From Salvelinus alpinus (lineage: Eukaryota > Chordata > Actinopteri > Salmoniformes > Salmonidae), in assembly GCF_045679555.1 (NCBI RefSeq), contig NC_092098.1:19622038-19686037 (forward strand): a stretch of DNA of 64,000 nucleotides. Reading direction: 5' to 3'. This document shows, in pieces, positions 53,758 through 63,905 of this stretch (the stretch's first letter is position 1; each line of letters begins with the position of its first letter). Below the pieces are notes generated by a model that was given only the letters and a program-made list of their open reading frames with translations, searched no databases and had not been told where the DNA came from. The translations under genes were made by a program, and so were the position numbers.

Positions 53758-55143
53758 TAGTGATATGGTTTGCTAACTACCCCTCTCAAAGAGTGCAGTG
53801 TATAAAGTCAGAAAATCTGCTGTCTCAGCCACTGCTAGTCACCAAGGGAGTACCCCAAAGCTCGATCCTAGGCCCCACGCTCTTCTCAATTTACATCAAC
53901 AACATAGCTCAGGAAGTAGGAAGCTCTCTCATCCATTTATATGCAGATGATACAGTCTTATACTCAGCTGGTCCCTCTCCGGATTTTGTGTTAAATGCTC
54001 TACAACAAAGCTTTCTTAGTGTCCAACACGCTTTCTCTACTCTTAACCTTGTTCTGAACACCTCCAAAACAAAGGTCATGTGGTTTGGTAAGAAGAATGC
54101 CCCTCTTCCCACAGGTGTTATTACTACCTCTGAGAGTTTAGAGCTTGAGGTAGTCACCTCATATAAGTACTTGGGAGTATGGCTAGACGGTGCACTGTCC
54201 TTCTCTCAGCACATATCAAAGCTGCAGGCTAAAGTTAAATCTAGACTTGGTTTCCTCTATCGTAATCGCTCTTCTTTCACCCCAGCTGCCAAACTAACCC
54301 TGATTCAGATGACCATTCTACCGATGCTAGATTACGGAGACATTATTTATAGATCGGCAGGTAAGGGAGCTCTCGAGCGGCTAGATGTTCTTTACCATTC
54401 GGCCATCAGATTTGCCAACAATGCTCCTTAAAGGACACATCACTCTACTCCTCTTGTAAACTGGTGATCTCTTTATACCCGTCGCAAGACCCACTGGTTG
54501 ATGCTTATTTATAAAAACCCTCTTAGGCCTCACTCCCCCCTATCTGAGATATCTACTGCAGCCCTCATCCTCCACATACAACACCCGTTCTGCCAGTCAC
54601 ATTCTGTTAAAGGTCCCCAAAGCACACACATCCCTGGGTCGCTCCTCTTTTCAGTTCGCTGCAGCTAGCGACTGGAACAAGCTGCAACAAACACTCAAAC
54701 TGGACAGTTTTATCTCAATCTCTTCATTCAAAGACTCAATCACGGACACTCTTACTGACAGTTGTGGCTGCTTTGTGTGATGTATTGTTGTCTCTACCTT
54801 CTTGCTCTTTGTGCTTTTGTCTGTGCCCAATAATGTTTGTACCATGTTTTGTGCTGCTACCATGTTGTGTTGCTACCATGTTGTTGTTATGTTGTGAGGC
54901 TACCATGCTTTGTTGTCATGTGTTGCTGCCTTGCTATGTTGTTGTTTTAAGTCTCTCTTCATGTAGTGTTGTGTTGTCTCTCTTGTTGTGATGTGTGTTT
55001 TGTCCTATATTTATGTTGTATTTATTTTTAATTTTAAATCCCAGGCCCCGTCCCCGCAGGAGGCCTTTTGCCTTTTGGTAGGCCGTCATTGTAAATAAGA
55101 ATTTGTTCTTAACTGACTTGCCTAGTTAAATAAATAACAAAAA
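53758..55143 (+). mobile_element. 5'-truncated LINE inserted in arm U'
   Basis: It begins in the reverse transcriptase at about 53765 and ends GACTTGCCTAGTTAAATAAAT plus an A-rich tail at about 55143. Sequence homologous to arm U continues on both sides, so this is a target-primed insertion that shed its 5' half. The 3' tail matches the tail of the SINE at 14241-14380. Confidence 0.8.
53770..54780 (+). pseudogene. LINE reverse transcriptase, C-terminal half
   Basis: The open part (to 54431) reads VPQSSILGPTLFSIYIN, LIHLYADDTVLYSAGPS (catalytic YADD with both Asp), NTSKTKVMWFGKK and YKYLGVWLDGALSFSQH. A stop at 54429-54431 follows FANNAP. The tail continues in other frames (SLGRSSFQFAAASDWNKLQ, about 54632-54690) to near 54780. 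The N-terminal third and endonuclease are absent. It is related to LINE A but better preserved. Confidence 0.75.
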
Positions 55144-55348
55144 ATACACACAATCATATTTAATGTGATGATTCACATGTTCTATTGTAAATATTTTTGT
55201 TTTTCTGTCTGTAAGGATGTGCTGTTGCTATGTTTTTGTTGTGCCTGTTTTATTTTGTTGATGACCATGTGTGAGGTCATCAGAATTTAATCCTAGGCAG
55301 CACCCAGTAGTTAAAATACATCCTGTAGAGGAGTCCAGTGCATGTAAT

Positions 55349-55465
55349 CACAAAGCATCTTAGAGTAGGAGTGCTGATCTAGGATCAGTTTAGCTTTATA
55401 AATCATAATGAATAAGAGAGGGGACCTGTACCTAGATCAGCACTCCTACTTGGAAACGCTTTGTG
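55349..55465. mobile_element. foldback MITE (117 bp)
   Basis: The ends CACAAAGCATCTTAGAGTAG...GAGTGCTGATCT and AGATCAGCACTCC...GCTTTGTG are long imperfect inverted repeats, so the whole unit can form a hairpin. It resembles a common fish foldback family. No clear target duplication is seen. Confidence 0.7.
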
Positions 55466-55524
55466 AATATGGGTCAATACAACTCACAGCATGATAGACA
55501 TAGGTCTAATGAGACAGACAGGTA

Positions 55525-56262
55525 CAGTTGCTGCCAAATATATTGGTTGTTGGTAAACACAGCTCTGATCTGTACTGCAAAATTAGTCCACATAACATTC
55601 TCTCAACATTGGGGTCTTCCTATGTTTACCAACAACCTAATTAAGCATTGAAAGAAAATGACACCCTCCCTATAATCAAACATGGGGAGGTTGGATATTG
55701 CTGTGGGGTTGCTCTGCTGCCTCTGGTACTGGGGGCCTTGAACGTGCGCAAGACATCATGAAATCAGCAGATTATCAAGGTGTTTTGGAGTGCAATGTTC
55801 AACCCAGTGTCCAAAAACTGTCTCTCAGTTGAAGGTTGTGTGTCTTCCAGCAGGACAACAACCCCAAACACACATCTATAGCACCCTGGAATGGTTCCAG
55901 AAGAAACACTGGACTGGGAAGAGTCCAGATGTAAATCACATCCAAAATCTATGGCGAGATCTGAAAACAGCAGTTGGCGGAGGGCACTCCTCAAACATTG
56001 AAGAATTAGAGCAGTTTGCTGCTGAAAAGTGGGCCAACGTGCTAGTATAAAGGTGCAGCAAGCTCATTGATTGCATAATTGTCAGCAGTTATCTTGGCTA
56101 AAGGATGTGCAACCAATGCCATTTATCTTTTTTTTCCTTCTTTTCTTTTACAAGAATAAAATGTATTCTGCAATGTTGAAAATCCAGTAACTTATTTTAG
56201 AAGACATAGGGAATTATTTAAGAAAAGTGCAAGGGTGTCAATGTATTTGGCCAGGAGAACTG
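55525..56262 (+). mobile_element. Tc1-like transposon, 5' deleted internally
   Basis: Left end CAGTTGCTGCCAAATATATTGG and right end CAATGTATTTGGCCAGGAGAACTG are related inverted repeats, with TA at 55523-55524 and 56263-56264. At 738 bp it keeps only the 3' half of the transposase. Confidence 0.75.
55640..56050 (+). pseudogene. Tc1-type transposase remnant
   Basis: In shifting frames the remnant shows LLWGCSAASGTGGLERAQDI (about 55700-55760), FQQDNNPKHTS (second catalytic Asp, about 55848-55880) and, after a frame change, a clean stretch GKSPDVNHIQNLWRDLKTAV (55917-55975). There the usual Glu of the third catalytic position is replaced by Gln. It is dead. Confidence 0.7.
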
Positions 56263-56287
56263 TACATGTAGTGGCATTTTGAATTTA

Positions 56288-56785
56288 CCACCATAGTGTC
56301 CAAAAAATTAGGAACACCTGCTCTTTCCATGACAGACTGACCAGGGGAATCCAGGTGAAAGATATGATCCCTTATTGATGTTACCTGTTAAATCCACTCC
56401 AATCAGTGTAGGGGCGGAGACAGGTTAAAGAAGGATTTTTAAGCCTTGAGACATGGATTGTGTATGTGTGCCATTCATAGGGTGAATGGGCAAGACAAAA
56501 TATTAAAGTGCCTTTGAATGGGGTATGGTAGTAGATGCCAGGCGCACTGATTTCAGTGTGTCAAGAATTGCAACGCTGCTGGGTTTTTCACACTCAACAG
56601 TTTCCCACGTGTATCAAGAATGGTTCACCACCCAAAGGACATCCAGCCAACTAGACATAGACATCCAGCCAACTAGGCATGCCTGTGGAACGCTTTTGAC
56701 ACCTTGTAGAATCCATGCCCCAAAGAATTGAGGCTGTTCTGAGGACAAAAGTGGGTGCAACTCAATATGTTTTGTACAATCAGTG
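56288..56785 (+). mobile_element. Tc1-like deletion derivative with N-terminal transposase piece
   Basis: Left end AGTGTCCAAAAAATTAGGAAC and right end ATGTTTTGTACAATCAGTG are degenerate inverted repeats, bounded by TA at 56286-56287 and 56786-56787. The frame 56525-56731 has the helix-turn-helix stretch VSRIATLLGFSHSTVSHVYQ. A 22-bp direct duplication (CATCCAGCCAACTAGACATA-type) sits at about 56640-56683. The catalytic domain is absent. Confidence 0.75.
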
Positions 56786-56814
56786 TATAGTTCAATATAT
56801 CCTTTTTCCAACCC

Positions 56815-57285
56815 CATATTTTTGACAACTTTTACTTTTATTCACCTCATTCCTAAAGAAAATAATGTACTTTTTACTCCATACATTTTCACTGACACCC
56901 AAAAGTACTAATTACATTATGAATGTTTAGCAAAACAGAAAAATGGTCCAATTCACACAGTTATCAAGAGAACATCCCTGGCCATCCTTACTGCCTCTGA
57001 TCTGGCAGACTCACCAAACACATATTCTTCATTTGTAAATGATGTCTGAGTTTTGAAGTATACCCCTGGCGATCCGTAAATTTAAAAAACAAGAAAATGG
57101 TGCCGTCTGGATGGCTTAATATAAGGAATTTGAAATTATTTATACTTTTACTTTTGATACTTAGTTATATTTAAAACCAAATACTTTAATAATTTGAATC
57201 AAATAGTATTTTACTGGGTGCCTTTCACTTGAGTCATTTTATAATAAGGTATCTTTACTTTTGGGTACTTTTTACACCACTGCCT
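56815..57285 (+). repeat. ACTTTTACTTTTG-type interspersed element, near complete
   Basis: It contains AATAATGTACTTTTTACTCC, CAAGAAAATGGTGCCGTCTG and TACTTTTACTTTTGATACTT, and ends TTTTGGGTACTTTTTACACC then ACTG. It has the layout of a widespread teleost non-autonomous DNA element. Its right part is the inverted homologue of 906-1106. No protein is encoded. Confidence 0.6.
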
Positions 57286-57390
57286 ATACAGTGCTACTGA
57301 AGTAAACTGGTAGAATGATCAATAAGTTGTCAACTGGCCATCTCTCCTCTCAGATCATTCTGTTCTTGGGGAGTATTGGTACCCATCTCA

Positions 57391-57393
57391 TGT

Positions 57394-57428
<35 letters not shown>

Positions 57429-57443
57429 TGAGTGAGTGAGTGA
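57391..57443 (+). repeat. compound microsatellite (TG)n(AG)n(AGTG)n
   Basis: 14 TG units at 57391-57418, an AG run to about 57428, then AGTG units to 57443. It lies 70 bp upstream of the putative TATA box of the odorant receptor gene. Confidence 0.9.
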
Positions 57444-57514
57444 AAGGGTAGCCCAATCAGAGATGATCTTTACCTTAGGGCCAATGATACCATGATGTCA
57501 CTGACTTTGTCCAT

Positions 57515-57582
57515 TTATAAATACAGAGCTCAACAGCACAACTAGTCTGAGGAAGGCTCCCTCAGTCCTACCAATCACACAG
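57515..57582 (+). promoter_or_regulatory. probable TATA box and 5' noncoding exon of the odorant receptor
   Basis: TTATAAATA at 57515-57523 would place transcription start near 57545-57550. A consensus-like donor ACACAG/GTTTGT follows at 57582/57583, and an acceptor TTTTCAAAG/G at 57759/57760 lies nine bases before the start codon. A short untranslated exon followed by an intronless coding exon is the usual layout of fish odorant receptor genes. Predicted from sequence only. Confidence 0.5.
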
Positions 57583-57768
57583 GTTTGTATTTCAGATTTC
57601 GGTGTACAGATCTATGAATGACTTGTTAGAACTGTCACCTCTGATTTCTTTTTTTACAGATTTTGAATAATATTAATCAGATAAACATTCATGTTTTAGT
57701 TTCTTGTAATAATAATGTTCTAATAGGTTCTCCTCTCAATCTCTTCTCTCTTTTCAAAGGCACTCAGT

Positions 57769-58737
57769 ATGGCAGTAACCAATGAAACCTTTCAGGACAC
57801 TTCTTTTATATATGAAGAGATGATCATATTTGAGATGAATGAGAGGACTATGGTTAAAGTGGCAGTGGCAATCCTGATGGCTGTATTTTTTATCTACATA
57901 AATTGCGTGATGGTTTTTGCTATGAGTAGCAGAATGACTTTTATGGAAATTCCCCGCTACATTCTCTTCACACATTTGCTATTAAATGACTCCATGCAGT
58001 TGCTGGTCAGCTGCCTTATGTATGCGTTTGCCTTGGTTTATCTACGATTGGTAAAGGTTGTCTGTGGACTGTTTGTCATGTTTGGCAGTGGCATGTCCCG
58101 TGTTGCCCCACTTAACTTGGCGTTGATGTCTCTAGAACGCTATGCAGCCATCTGCCTCCCTCTACGGCATAGTGACATAGCCACACCCAAAAGATCTGGC
58201 ATTGCCATTGCTGTCATCTGGCTTGTCATATTCATAAATCTTATAATTGATATGCTTTATTCTACAGCAAAAGATCCCGGCTTTTTTGTTACCCCGATAT
58301 TTTGCACACGGCAGAAGTTATTCATTGCATTGTGGCAGATGCAAGTGTTTCAGGGGTTCAATGCTTTTTGCTTTGTAGCTGTGTCTCTCATCATCATTTA
58401 CACATACATTGCCATAATTGTCACAGCCAGGTCTGCCTCCTTTTCTGACAAAACTAAAGCCAGTAAGGCCCACAAGACAGTGCTGCTGCACCTGGTTCAG
58501 CTGGGTCTTTCTCTCTCCTCTTTTCTGTACGCACCCATAGAAAGTGCACTGGCCAGTGTAAGCAGTACTACCATCTTTATTGACCTGCGATACTTCAACT
58601 TCCTCTTCCTTATCATCCTGCCAAGATGTCTGAGCCCACTCATCTACGGGCTGAGGGATGACGCCGTACGACCCCTGTTCCTACACTACTTAACTTGCAG
58701 AACTAGAAAGGTCAAGGCTGCTGTGATGGTACAATAG
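57769..58737 (+). CDS. odorant-receptor-type GPCR (OR131-2-like), intact
   Basis: A 322-residue rhodopsin-like receptor, probably sensing waterborne odorants at the cilia of olfactory neurons. Seven hydrophobic segments lie at about residues 30-52, 62-90, 98-120, 143-163, 195-220, 238-258 and 275-294. Family marks: N-glycosylation site NET at 5-7, Cys99 and Cys179 (extracellular disulfide), LERYAAICLPLRH at 122-134 (ERY replaces DRY at the end of helix 3), a basic segment KASKAHKTVLLHL before helix 6, and PRCLSPLIYGLRD at 285-297 (in place of NPxxY). Length fits teleost OR131-2-type receptors. The ATG at 57769 follows a predicted acceptor at 57759. No other receptor is in the window, although such genes usually occur in clusters. 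No breaks are seen. Confidence 0.88.
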   Translation: MAVTNETFQDTSFIYEEMIIFEMNERTMVKVAVAILMAVFFIYINCVMVFAMSSRMTFMEIPRYILFTHLLLNDSMQLLVSCLMYAFALVYLRLVKVVCGLFVMFGSGMSRVAPLNLALMSLERYAAICLPLRHSDIATPKRSGIAIAVIWLVIFINLIIDMLYSTAKDPGFFVTPIFCTRQKLFIALWQMQVFQGFNAFCFVAVSLIIIYTYIAIIVTARSASFSDKTKASKAHKTVLLHLVQLGLSLSSFLYAPIESALASVSSTTIFIDLRYFNFLFLIILPRCLSPLIYGLRDDAVRPLFLHYLTCRTRKVKAAVMVQ

Positions 58738-59898
58738 AAAACTTGGCACTATTTTTCTTCATGTTCCTTCAAGCCAGATAACTGACCGGGCAGGTTAAGA
58801 CAATTGGGAGCCCATCGTCAGTCTTGTACACTGGCAGAATAGTCCCTAATGGGTGTCTCTGTTCACCATGGAAGTAAACAGTGCATAAACCAGACATGCA
58901 ACAGAAATGAAAAGATCTGTAGAAATTGTCCTAATGCATTTTTAATCATCATTCTTAAAATCCAACGATGTTAAATACATAGCACAACATGGAGTTACCC
59001 AAAATTGAACAAGAAACATGCAAGCCATCACAGGAAATGAAAAGAAAAAAAGGTTGAGTGGGATGGGTGAAACCAAATCCCTGCATTATTAAAAAACTAA
59101 AAATTCAAAGTCATATTGGCAAAAGATCTACATGTACATTTCGCAAAGTAATAATTACAAAAGCTAATTTAAATTTAAGAATCAAAGTGCTGAGAATTTT
59201 GCAGTTGTATAGTGCTCATGTTTATTTAATTTATCCCGATCTATTTTCTTCCAGTTGGGAGTAATTGGCAGAAGATGGTGTCCATGAGTTTCGAGGCAAC
59301 TCCTCCATAAGTGCTGTTTGGGTCCAGGGCAAAACTGGGACTTTTCTATGTAGTATACTATTTATTTGGATCCCATTCCCATTAGCTGTTACAATTTGAC
59401 AAAAAAAAAACAAGAACACGAAAGCATAAACACATGCCTTCTGGTTTTCCTGTACCAGTTAGCATCCCATTAGATATAAAAAATAATTACTTGTGTTAAA
59501 ACAGACATTATACAGTAACTACCAATATTGGTGTCAGCAATCGTTACAAAACCTTATATTGTATGACGTCCATAATTTATGAGTTGATTCTTTTAATGTA
59601 TATATACACATTGAGGGTTTTGTTTTTTATTTGACCGAGGAGAGATAGACAGAGTGAGTCACAAAGGCAGTGGGACGGATTTGTACCCCCGCCGACACTG
59701 GCAAGCATGTGTTGTAGGCAGCAGTCCTAACTGATAGACCACCCAGGCCACAAATCATGTGATTTTAACAGTGCAGAGAAGCGATACATGCTTATGCAGG
59801 TCTTAACAATGAGATTGTACATTGACTATTGGACAAGCAGAATTAAAAGTAATAAACAATGATAAGTGTGATAAGTTTCTATTCGAGTTAAATGAGTC
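58738..59898. other. intergenic region between receptor and PPME1 3' end
   Basis: It should contain the receptor 3' UTR and the PPME1 3' UTR (minus). 59358-59395 (GGATCCCATTCCCATTAGCT, then GTTACAA) resembles a LINE 3' fragment. No other gene is visible. Confidence 0.4.
59625..59752 (-). mobile_element. tRNA-derived SINE fragment
   Basis: The minus strand starts GGCCTGGGTGGTCTATCAGT (A-box-like), then TGCTTGCCAGTGTCGGCGGG and GGTACAAATCC (B-box-like). It differs from both other SINE heads in the window. Short and degenerate. Confidence 0.5.
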
Positions 59899-62800
59899 TT
59901 ACCACAGGAAACCTTCCTTGAGTTCAGTGAACTTGTGACGGACCATGAACGAGGCCAGAGCGTCTGCTACCTGGGGAAACAAAAGCAATGTGGGTTTAGT
60001 TCCCAGACTTTACTTCCCAGACATTGAGAATAGGGTTGGGCGGTATACCGTATTTAACGATATACACCGGTATTTATGCACGGACCGGTTTGGGTTTTTA
60101 CTTTACCTTCTATAACGGTATTTGAATGTTTGGTTTGTTAAATCTGATACGCCGTGTGTAACGTCCATTTTTATAGTTTACTCCGCTACTTGAGTCATCC
60201 CTCTCCACTCCCTCTCTCCATGCCGCTTTCCACACAGACCTAGTCCCATCCTGTCACTCAAGGTGCGCATTTGTTGTTGCTTGACCACGAGACACTTCCG
60301 TTCAGTCTGCATGGTCAATGCAGCACATGCAACAATGTTGATGACAACGATGTTGTTTCCACTTTGATCTTAATATAAATCCACAAGCGATCTATAATTA
60401 CAATATTAGTTTTTGTTTCTTACATCTGCAAACAGCTAGATTGTATTTTCTTAGCAAGTTAAGCTAAATCGTGTTAGCCACTAATGCTAATCGCTAGTTA
60501 GCTGGCTATGGTAGGAGACTAAACTCAGCAAAAAAGAAACGTCCCCTTTTCAGAACCCTGTCTTTCAAAGATAATTAGTTAAAATCCAAATAACTTCACA
60601 GATCTTCATTGTAAAGGGTTTAAACACTGTTTCCCATGCTTGTTCAATGAATCATAAACAATTAATGAACATCCACCTGTGGAACAGTCGTTAAGACACT
60701 AACAGCTTACAGACGGTAGGCAATGAAGGTCACAGTTATGAAAACTTATGACACTAAAGAGGATTTCTACTGACTCTGAAAAACACAAAATGAAAGATGC
60801 CCAGGGTCCCTGCTCATCTGCATGAACGTGCCTGAGGCATGCTGCAAGGAGGCATGAGGACTGCAGATGTGGCCAGGGCAATATATTGCAATGTCCGTAC
60901 TGTGAGACGCCTAAGACAGCGCTACAGAGACAGGACGGACAGCTGATTGTCCTCGCAGTGGCAGACCACATGTAACAACACCTGCACAGGATCAGTACAT
61001 CCGAACATCACACCTGCGGGACAGGTACAGGATCGCAACAACAACTGCCCGAGTTACAACAGGAACGCACAATCCCTCCATCAGTGCTCAGACTGTCCGT
61101 AAAAGACAGAGAGGTTGGACTGAGAGCTTGTAGGCTGTTGTAAGGCAGGTCCTCACCGGCAACAACGTCGCCTATAGGCACAAACCCACCGTCGCTGGAC
61201 CAGACAGGACTGGCAAAAAGTGCTCTTCACTGACAAGTCGCGGTTTTGTCTCACCAGGGGTGATGGTCGGATTCGCGTTTATCGTCGAAGGAATGAGCGT
61301 TACACGAGGCCTGTACTCTGGAGCGGAATCGATTTGGAAGTGGAGGGTCCGTCATGGTCTGGGGCGGTGTGTCACAGCATCATGGGACTGAGCTTGTTGT
61401 CATTGCAGGCAATTTCAACGCTATGCGTTACAGGGAAGACATCCTCCTCCCTCAAGTGGTACCCTTCCTGCAGGCTCATCCTGACATGACCCTCCAGCAT
61501 GACAATGCCATCAGCCATACTGCTCGTTCTGTGCGTGATTTCGTGCAAAACAGGAATGTCAGTGTTCTGCCATGGCCAGCGAAGAACCCAGATCTCAATC
61601 CCATTGAGCACTTCTGGGAACTGTTGGATCGGAGGGTGAGGGCTAGGGCCATTCCCCCCAGAAATGTCCGGGAACTTGCAGGTGCTTTGGTGGAAGAGTG
61701 GGGTAACATCTCACAGCAAGAACTGGCAAATCTGGTGCAGTCCACGAGGAGAAGATGCTGCATTAACTACTGCAGTGCTGGTGGCCAATCCAGATACTGA
61801 CTGTTACTTTTGAACCCCCCTTTGTTCAGGGACACATTATTCCATTTCCATTCGTCACATGTCTGTGGAACTTGTTCAGTTTATGTCTCAGTTGTTGAAT
61901 CTTGTTATGTTCATACAAATATCTACACGTTAAGTTTGCTGAAAATAAACGCAGTTGACAGTGAGAGGATGTTTCTTTTTTTGCTGAGTTTATAAAACAG
62001 TAAGTACCTCAATGGACCGCAAAGGTAATCACTCCACAAACTTTCACCGTGCCCTTAAGGAAAACACAAATATTATGGACACATTAGAAATAGTGTATAT
62101 ATGGAGACTAAAAATCCCCGACCTAGTGAGATATACGGAGGAGACATAAGCTAGTCGTCTTAACTACTTTTTCTCTTTCTCTCTTGCATCAAAGTTTTAA
62201 AAACTTTTAATAGGAGACAGAATGTGATTGGATCATCATCTAATTGGCATTCACATAACTCTTATAGATTTTCCACGTGGACGGGGATATTGGAAATTTA
62301 ATCAAAGTTTCCTGGAGGATAACTTATTTTTAACTAAGACAAAATAATTTAAACTGAATTTTCCCAGTATAATATAGGTTCAGCAAATCCCCTTATTGTT
62401 TGGGATACCTTTAAAAATGTACCTTTAGAGGTCATTCAATTCAATATTCATCAATAATAAAAAAGCAGTTTCTGGCTAAAGTGACAAGACTAACTAATTC
62501 ATGCACTAATAGTTTAGGTAGATAGAAATAAAAATGATACTACAGATACAAAATAAGTTAGAGGAAAAACAAAAATAACTTGAGGAACTTTTTCAAGAAC
62601 AATCTAAAGTAATCTATTACAAAAATAAAGCAAAAGATCTGAAAAATGAACTAAATTCTTCCTGAATCTCCAATACGGAACGCTAACAAAAAGAATTTGC
62701 AGAAACTCGTTACTGAATACGGAGTCATCTATGATTCTCCGAATTATATTTTAAGAGAGGAAGTGAATTCTTTTAGGCAGATGTTCTTTCCCGTCTCATC

Positions 62801-63905
62801 CTCCCCCACTGAATGAAGATTACGGTAAGGAATTATTTCTAAATAATATAAAAAAATAGAAAATTAAATGTACAGAAAGATCAGCGCGAAGGCCAAATTA
62901 CAGAGGAATAACTGAGGCTATTAAATCCTTTCAGTCTGAAAAACCCCAGGGCATGATGGCATACCGTTACAGGTATGTGAAGCCTTTTTTTGATATACTA
63001 AAAGCTCCATTGTTAGATTGTTTTAACTACTCCTATAGAAATGGTAGTCTGTCAGGTACTCAGCAGGAAGGTCTGATTTCTCTATTACTAAAACAAGACC
63101 CAGATGGCAAATATAAAGACCCAGTCTATCTAAAAAACTGGAGGCCCCTTACACTTCAATGTTGTGATGCAAAAATACTAGCGAAATGCATTGCACTCAG
63201 AATTAAAAAAGTGTTTTACCAGGTATTGTTCATCCTGATCAGACAGGTTTTTTACATGGACGATACATTGGAGATAATATACGACAACTACTATAAATAA
63301 TAGAACAACATCAAAGAGCCCACTATTAATTATATAGTATCATCAAGTACTCTCCCTGCTTGCTAGACAATTGTGAACTGCCGGGCGCAGTGGTCTAAGC
63401 AGTGCGCTCTGGATCTGAGCGTCGTGTGTTCCAGCCCAGAGCTCTGCCGTAGTTTTACATTTTTGGGGTGAGCGCCGAGGACAGCATATATCGACATTCT
63501 CTTTTCAAACGTCCAAAATCGACATGCGTTTCTAGTGACCTGCCTGCACATGCACCAAGCAGTTGTTCAGCCTCATACCTTCATATCCAGACGGTTAAAA
63601 CCCACTCACTTTTTCAGGGGCGTCCTCATGGACAGCATGGCCACACTGAGGGAGCACCTGCATCTGGAACTTCCCTGAACACAAACAGAACACAAAACTT
63701 CATGTGCAACACACTTCTATTGGATTTAAAGGATGTGACTGTAAACCAACAAGGAGTGGGTGGGGGAAGATCTACAGTGGGATTTCACGGTCACTATCGG
63801 AGCCATAATTGTAAACAACCAACCAACCTAACACACATTAATCTATGAGGCCGTCCTCACCTTGCATCTGTCCAATTGTGAGATCTTTATCAAGCCTGTC
63901 CACAC
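59899..63905 (-). CDS. ppme1: PPME1 (protein phosphatase methylesterase 1), last three coding exons
   Basis: PPME1 removes the methyl ester from the C-terminal Leu of the PP2A catalytic subunit, inactivating and stabilising it. Coding exons on the minus strand are 63861-63905, 63610-63674 and 59899-59970. GT/AG borders and phases match. The exons encode VDRLDKDLTIGQMQ, then GKFQMQVLPQCGHAVHEDAP and EK, then VADALASFMVRHKFTELKEG and FLW before the stop. CGHAVHED contains the catalytic His of the alpha/beta-hydrolase triad. Ser and Asp lie in exons beyond the right edge. The last residues differ from the mammalian tail I recall. The final intron (3.6 kb) is filled with mobile DNA. The gene is cut by the window. 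Confidence 0.92.
60030..60520 (+). repeat. 5' part of a hAT-like DNA element
   Basis: It begins GGGTTGGGCGGTATACCGTA, then CGATATACACCGGTATTTAT and GCACGGACCGGTTTGGG. This is a start I associate with a fish hAT-like family, whose opposite end is probably represented at 6190-6740. It is interrupted on the right by the Tc1 insertion at 60522. No transposase frame is present. Confidence 0.45.
60522..61990 (+). mobile_element. Tc1-like transposon in the last PPME1 intron
   Basis: Ends AACTCAGCAAAAAAGAAACG and TTTCTTTTTTTGCTGAGTT are inverted repeats, with TA at 60520-60521 and 61991-61992. Length is 1469 bp. Same family as 24195-25650, and likewise antisense to the host gene. Confidence 0.9.
60790..61800 (+). 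pseudogene. Tc1-type DDE transposase, frameshifted
   Basis: The N-terminal part from about 60790 reads MPRVPAHLHERA, then a stop, then [16 protein letters not shown]. Short losses follow around 60930-61140. The catalytic frame has [14 protein letters not shown] (first Asp, 61225-61270). A one-base loss near 61304 moves the frame, after which 61354-61800 is fully open: LQHDNAISHTARS (second Asp) and LNPIEHFWELLD (Glu), then a 60-codon tail to the stop. It is better preserved in its C-terminal half than the DIABLO intron copy. Confidence 0.85.
62100..63370 (+). pseudogene. Tx1/L1-like LINE ORF2 fragment
   Basis: Frames show LIDFPRGRGYWKFNQSFLED near 62265-62325 (end of the endonuclease region). 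A Lys/Glu-rich helical linker follows near 62540-62650. The reverse transcriptase start is at 62953-63300, with KNWRPLTLQCCDAKILAKCI and then, in another frame, HPDQTGFLHGRYIGDN. Many stops occur. The reverse transcriptase palm is missing. It is of a different type from LINEs A, B and D, and closer to the element at 9120-15130. Confidence 0.65.
63378..63460 (+). mobile_element. SINE head fragment in PPME1 intron
   Basis: GCCGGGCGCAGTGGTCTAAG, then a short anticodon-arm-like hairpin GCAGTGCGCTCTGGATC, with a degenerate B box GTTCCAGCCC. Related to the tRNA-Leu-like SINE but only about 80 bp. Confidence 0.55.

Noticed and set aside
54764-54991. Cys/Leu-rich frame after the LINE reverse transcriptase
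   Set aside because: It reads the T/G-rich LINE 3' UTR with repeated GTTGTGTTGCTACC-like motifs and is not a conserved protein.
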